Shown: positions 62,204 through 64,000 of the stretch, in pieces
Layout of the letters: every line of letters begins with the position of its first letter
Position numbering within the stretch: the stretch's first letter is position 1
DNA from: Phycisphaerae bacterium
Lineage (GTDB): Bacteria; Planctomycetota; Phycisphaerae; SM23-33
Direction: 5' to 3'
DNA: 64,000 nucleotides
Assembly: GCA_018335035.1 (NCBI GenBank)
Contig: JAGXKT010000005.1
Coordinates: 1 to 64,000, forward strand
Notes under the pieces: model-generated
What the model saw: only the letters and a program-made list of their open reading frames with translations
Told to the model about the DNA's origin: nothing
Database searches by the model: none
Position numbers and translations under genes: made by a program

Positions 62204-63039
62204 CCGTCGGTGGGCCTCGCGAAGGCCGCGAAGGCGTCGGCATAGGCGCCCGGGGTGCCGGTGTCCAGCACGTCGCCCGCCACGCGGCACAGCAGCACCT
62301 CGCCGCGGCCGCAGAGGCGCCGCTCAGCTTCGGTCAGCTCGATTTCGCCGTCGGCGCCCTCGGCGCTCAGGTCGCGCAGGGCGTCGAAGATCGCCGGCGT
62401 GAAGGCGTAGATGCCCGCGTGGGCGAGGTAGCGGTCCGCCCCCAGCCCCGGCGTGACCAGCTCGCGCTGCGCCGTCGCGGCATCGGGCTTCTCGATCAGC
62501 GCCGTGCAACGATAGACGCCGCCCGCGGCCGGGTCGCCCAGCGGCTCGCCGGCAGCGACGCCGCAGCGCTCCAGCGCCTCAGGGCCGATCACCTGCATGC
62601 CGATCATCACGTCCGGCGCGTGGGCGTCCATCGCGGCGAGCACCTGAGCGGTGCAGCTCGATCGCCCGGCGGCGCGGCGGACGTGGTCGCCCAGCAGGAC
62701 GCAGACGGGTTCGTCGCCGGCGAACTCGGCCGCCTCAAGCACGGCGTCGCCGAGTCCGCGAGGTTGCGACTGCTCGATGCAAACGATGTCGCGGGGCAGG
62801 TCCGCGTCGCCGGCGGCGGCCTGGAGATACGCCTCCAGTGCGGCCCGCTGCCCCGGCGAGACGACCAGAGCCGCATGCGTGATGCCGCCGGCGGCCGCCT
62901 CGGCGAGAATCCAATGAATGACCGCCCGCAGGCGTCCGTCCGCGTCCACCAGCGGCAGCAGCGCCTTAGGCGTCGCGGCGGACCACGGGCGAAGCCGCGT
63001 GGCGCGCCCGGCGATCGGGATGACGGCACGCGTGATCAC
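62176..63039 (-). CDS. GalU-like sugar-phosphate nucleotidyltransferase
   Basis: A 287-residue nucleotidyltransferase of the UTP-glucose-1-phosphate/NDP-sugar pyrophosphorylase fold, making activated sugars for surface polysaccharide. The signature loop is VIPIAGRATRLRPWSAATPKALLPLVD; VCVLLGDH and ALIEKPDAATA follow. The loop reads GRATRL rather than the common GxGTRL. Sugar and nucleotide specificity cannot be fixed. The GTG at 63039 lies seven bases after a promoter -10, so a leaderless message is possible. Confidence 0.8.
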   Translation of the reverse strand: MITRAVIPIAGRATRLRPWSAATPKALLPLVDADGRLRAVIHWILAEAAAGGITHAALVVSPGQRAALEAYLQAAAGDADLPRDIVCIEQSQPRGLGDAVLEAAEFAGDEPVCVLLGDHVRRAAGRSSCTAQVLAAMDAHAPDVMIGMQVIGPEALERCGVAAGEPLGDPAAGGVYRCTALIEKPDAATAQRELVTPGLGADRYLAHAGIYAFTPAIFDALRDLSAEGADGEIELTEAERRLCGRGEVLLCRVAGDVLDTGTPGAYADAFAAFARPTDGCPTGRPDV

Positions 63040-63046
63040 GCTGGAC

Positions 63047-63076
63047 GTTGTACCCGCTGCCAGCGGCGCTTACAAT
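63047..63076. promoter_or_regulatory. Symmetric bidirectional promoter between nucleotidyltransferase and acylphosphatase
   Basis: On the plus strand TTGTAC (63048-63053), 17 bp, TACAAT (63071-63076). On the minus strand TTGTAA (63070-63075), 17 bp, TACAAC (63047-63052). Each -35 hexamer overlaps the opposite -10, so one 30-bp segment can serve both directions. Confidence 0.65.
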
Positions 63077-63094
63077 TCCCGGCAGAGGCGATTT

Positions 63095-63370
63095 ATGGCG
63101 CCCGAGCGGCGAGACATCTGGTTTTCGGGCACGGTCCAGGGCGTGGGGTTCCGCTATACGGCGTGTCGCGTGGCCGGTCGGCATGATGTGACCGGCTACG
63201 TTCGCAACCTGCCTGACGGACGCGTGGAATGCATCGTCGAAGGCGAACACGGCGAGATCGACGATTTCGTGACCGACCTGTCCGAGGCGATGCGAGGTTA
63301 CATCCGCGATCGCGACGAGCAGCACGGGACGGCCGAGGGGCAATTCAGCGGCTTCGGAGTCCGACGGTGA
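63095..63370 (+). CDS. Acylphosphatase
   Basis: A 91-residue enzyme that hydrolyses acyl phosphates. The active-site pattern is present: GTVQGVGFRYTACRVA with the phosphate-binding Arg, and GYVRNLPDGRVECIVEG with the catalytic Asn. AGAGGCG precedes the ATG. It overlaps the following CDF gene as GTGA. Confidence 0.93.
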   Translation: MAPERRDIWFSGTVQGVGFRYTACRVAGRHDVTGYVRNLPDGRVECIVEGEHGEIDDFVTDLSEAMRGYIRDRDEQHGTAEGQFSGFGVRR

Positions 63371-64000
63371 GCGAACGCCATGAGACGGGCGCATCGCGGC
63401 ACACGAGCGAATCAGTGGTCGGTTGGCTCGGCGCGGTGGTCGACGGGGCGTTGACGGCGCTGAAGCTGACGGTCGGTGCCGCAGCCGGCAGCCATGCGCT
63501 GGTCGCCGACGGACTGCACAGCGCGTCGGACCTGGTCACGGACGCGGCCGTTCTGGCCGGGCTGCGCGTGTCGCGCCAGCCGGCCGACAGCGACCACCCC
63601 TACGGGCATCGTCGCATCAGCACGCTCGTGGGGCTTTTCATCGGCGTGGTGCTGTTCGCCGCCGGCGTGTGGATCGCCTACAACGCGTTGCTCGCCTTGC
63701 GCGCAGAGGAGGAGGGGGTCAGTAGCTCGCTGGCGTTTTACGTGGCGTTGGGGGCCGTGCCGATTAAGGAGGCGCTCTACCACATCACGCATCGGGTCGG
63801 GCGGTGCGCCGGCGACGTGTCGCTCCAGGCAAACGCCTGGCACCACCGCAGCGACGCATTGAGTTCGGCGGCGGCCGCGGCAGGACTGGCGGCGGTGACT
63901 TTCGGCGGGCCGGAATGGGCCTTCGTCGATGCGGTCACGGCGCTGGTGCTGGCGGCGTTTCTGCTTCTGGTGGCCGTGCGGCTGGTCCATCGTAGCGGCT
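63367..64000 (+). CDS. Cation diffusion facilitator family transporter, 3' truncated by window
   Basis: The first 211 residues of a CDF metal efflux protein (zinc, iron or manganese class). Metal-binding HxxxD-type motifs occur in ALVADGLHSASD and WHHRSDALSS, with DHPYGHRR between, and four hydrophobic helices are visible before the window ends. The GTG at 63367 overlaps the acylphosphatase stop. The C-terminal cytoplasmic domain lies outside the window. Confidence 0.9.
   Translation, partial: MSERHETGASRHTSESVVGWLGAVVDGALTALKLTVGAAAGSHALVADGLHSASDLVTDAAVLAGLRVSRQPADSDHPYGHRRISTLVGLFIGVVLFAAGVWIAYNALLALRAEEEGVSSSLAFYVALGAVPIKEALYHITHRVGRCAGDVSLQANAWHHRSDALSSAAAAAGLAAVTFGGPEWAFVDAVTALVLAAFLLLVAVRLVHRSG

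Overview
The window is GC-rich, gene-dense bacterial chromosome and looks like a planctomycete (Planctomycetota; a Phycisphaerae-like lineage is possible but not provable from here). Pointers are a PEP-CTERM sorting tail at the left edge, a large transmembrane Ser/Thr kinase with FHA proteins, a DUF5060-type secreted protein, a prenyltransferase-toroid plus DUF4159-type protein, and HEAT/FHA-rich cell-surface genes. No rRNA, tRNA, CRISPR array or prophage was seen. One transposase-like gene is present.

Layout. 1-9968: the tail of a PEP-CTERM protein, two TauE/SafE-type permeases, the primary sigma factor rpoD, a radical SAM protein, small and secreted hypotheticals, rpmA and obgE split by a secreted DUF5060 protein. 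10023-17047: coaX, an MnmE-like GTPase, a UvrD/PcrA helicase, a HTH/pseudo-receiver protein, then leuA behind a clear transcription-attenuation leader. 17038-33414 (minus strand): one tightly coupled Tad/Flp-type pilus or secretion operon with two TadA ATPases (one FHA-fused), TadB, TadC, CpaB-like, TadE/TadG-like proteins, prepilin peptidase, two Flp-like pilins, a 1076-residue membrane Ser/Thr kinase and an FHA membrane protein. A HEAT-repeat gene lies just upstream. 35898-46038: purM, GNAT, rbsK, PilZ, pfkA, a PBP4-type carboxypeptidase, two CNNM/CorC-type proteins, a degenerate metallo-beta-lactamase fold protein and miaA. 46241-55020: alaS, rpmF and a fatty-acid cluster plsX-fabH-fabD-fabG-acpP-fabF. 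55121-64000: a membrane protein, a CCA-adding/poly(A) polymerase-family enzyme, an L,D-transpeptidase, the toroid/DUF4159 protein, a REP-associated transposase between two long palindromes, ilvE, a GalU-like nucleotidyltransferase, acylphosphatase and a truncated CDF transporter.

How it fits together. The strongest system-level signals are (i) a Tad machine whose operon carries its own kinase and two phosphothreonine-binding (FHA) proteins, one fused to the motor ATPase, which suggests phosphorylation control; (ii) a leucine-codon leader peptide with mutually exclusive 1:2, 2:3 and 3:4 hairpins before leuA; (iii) recurrent sigma70-like promoters (TTGACA-like, 17-18 bp, TANNNT-like), several placed so the start codon coincides with the expected transcription start (leaderless mRNAs); and (iv) a dispersed palindromic repeat that has inserted in frame into alaS.
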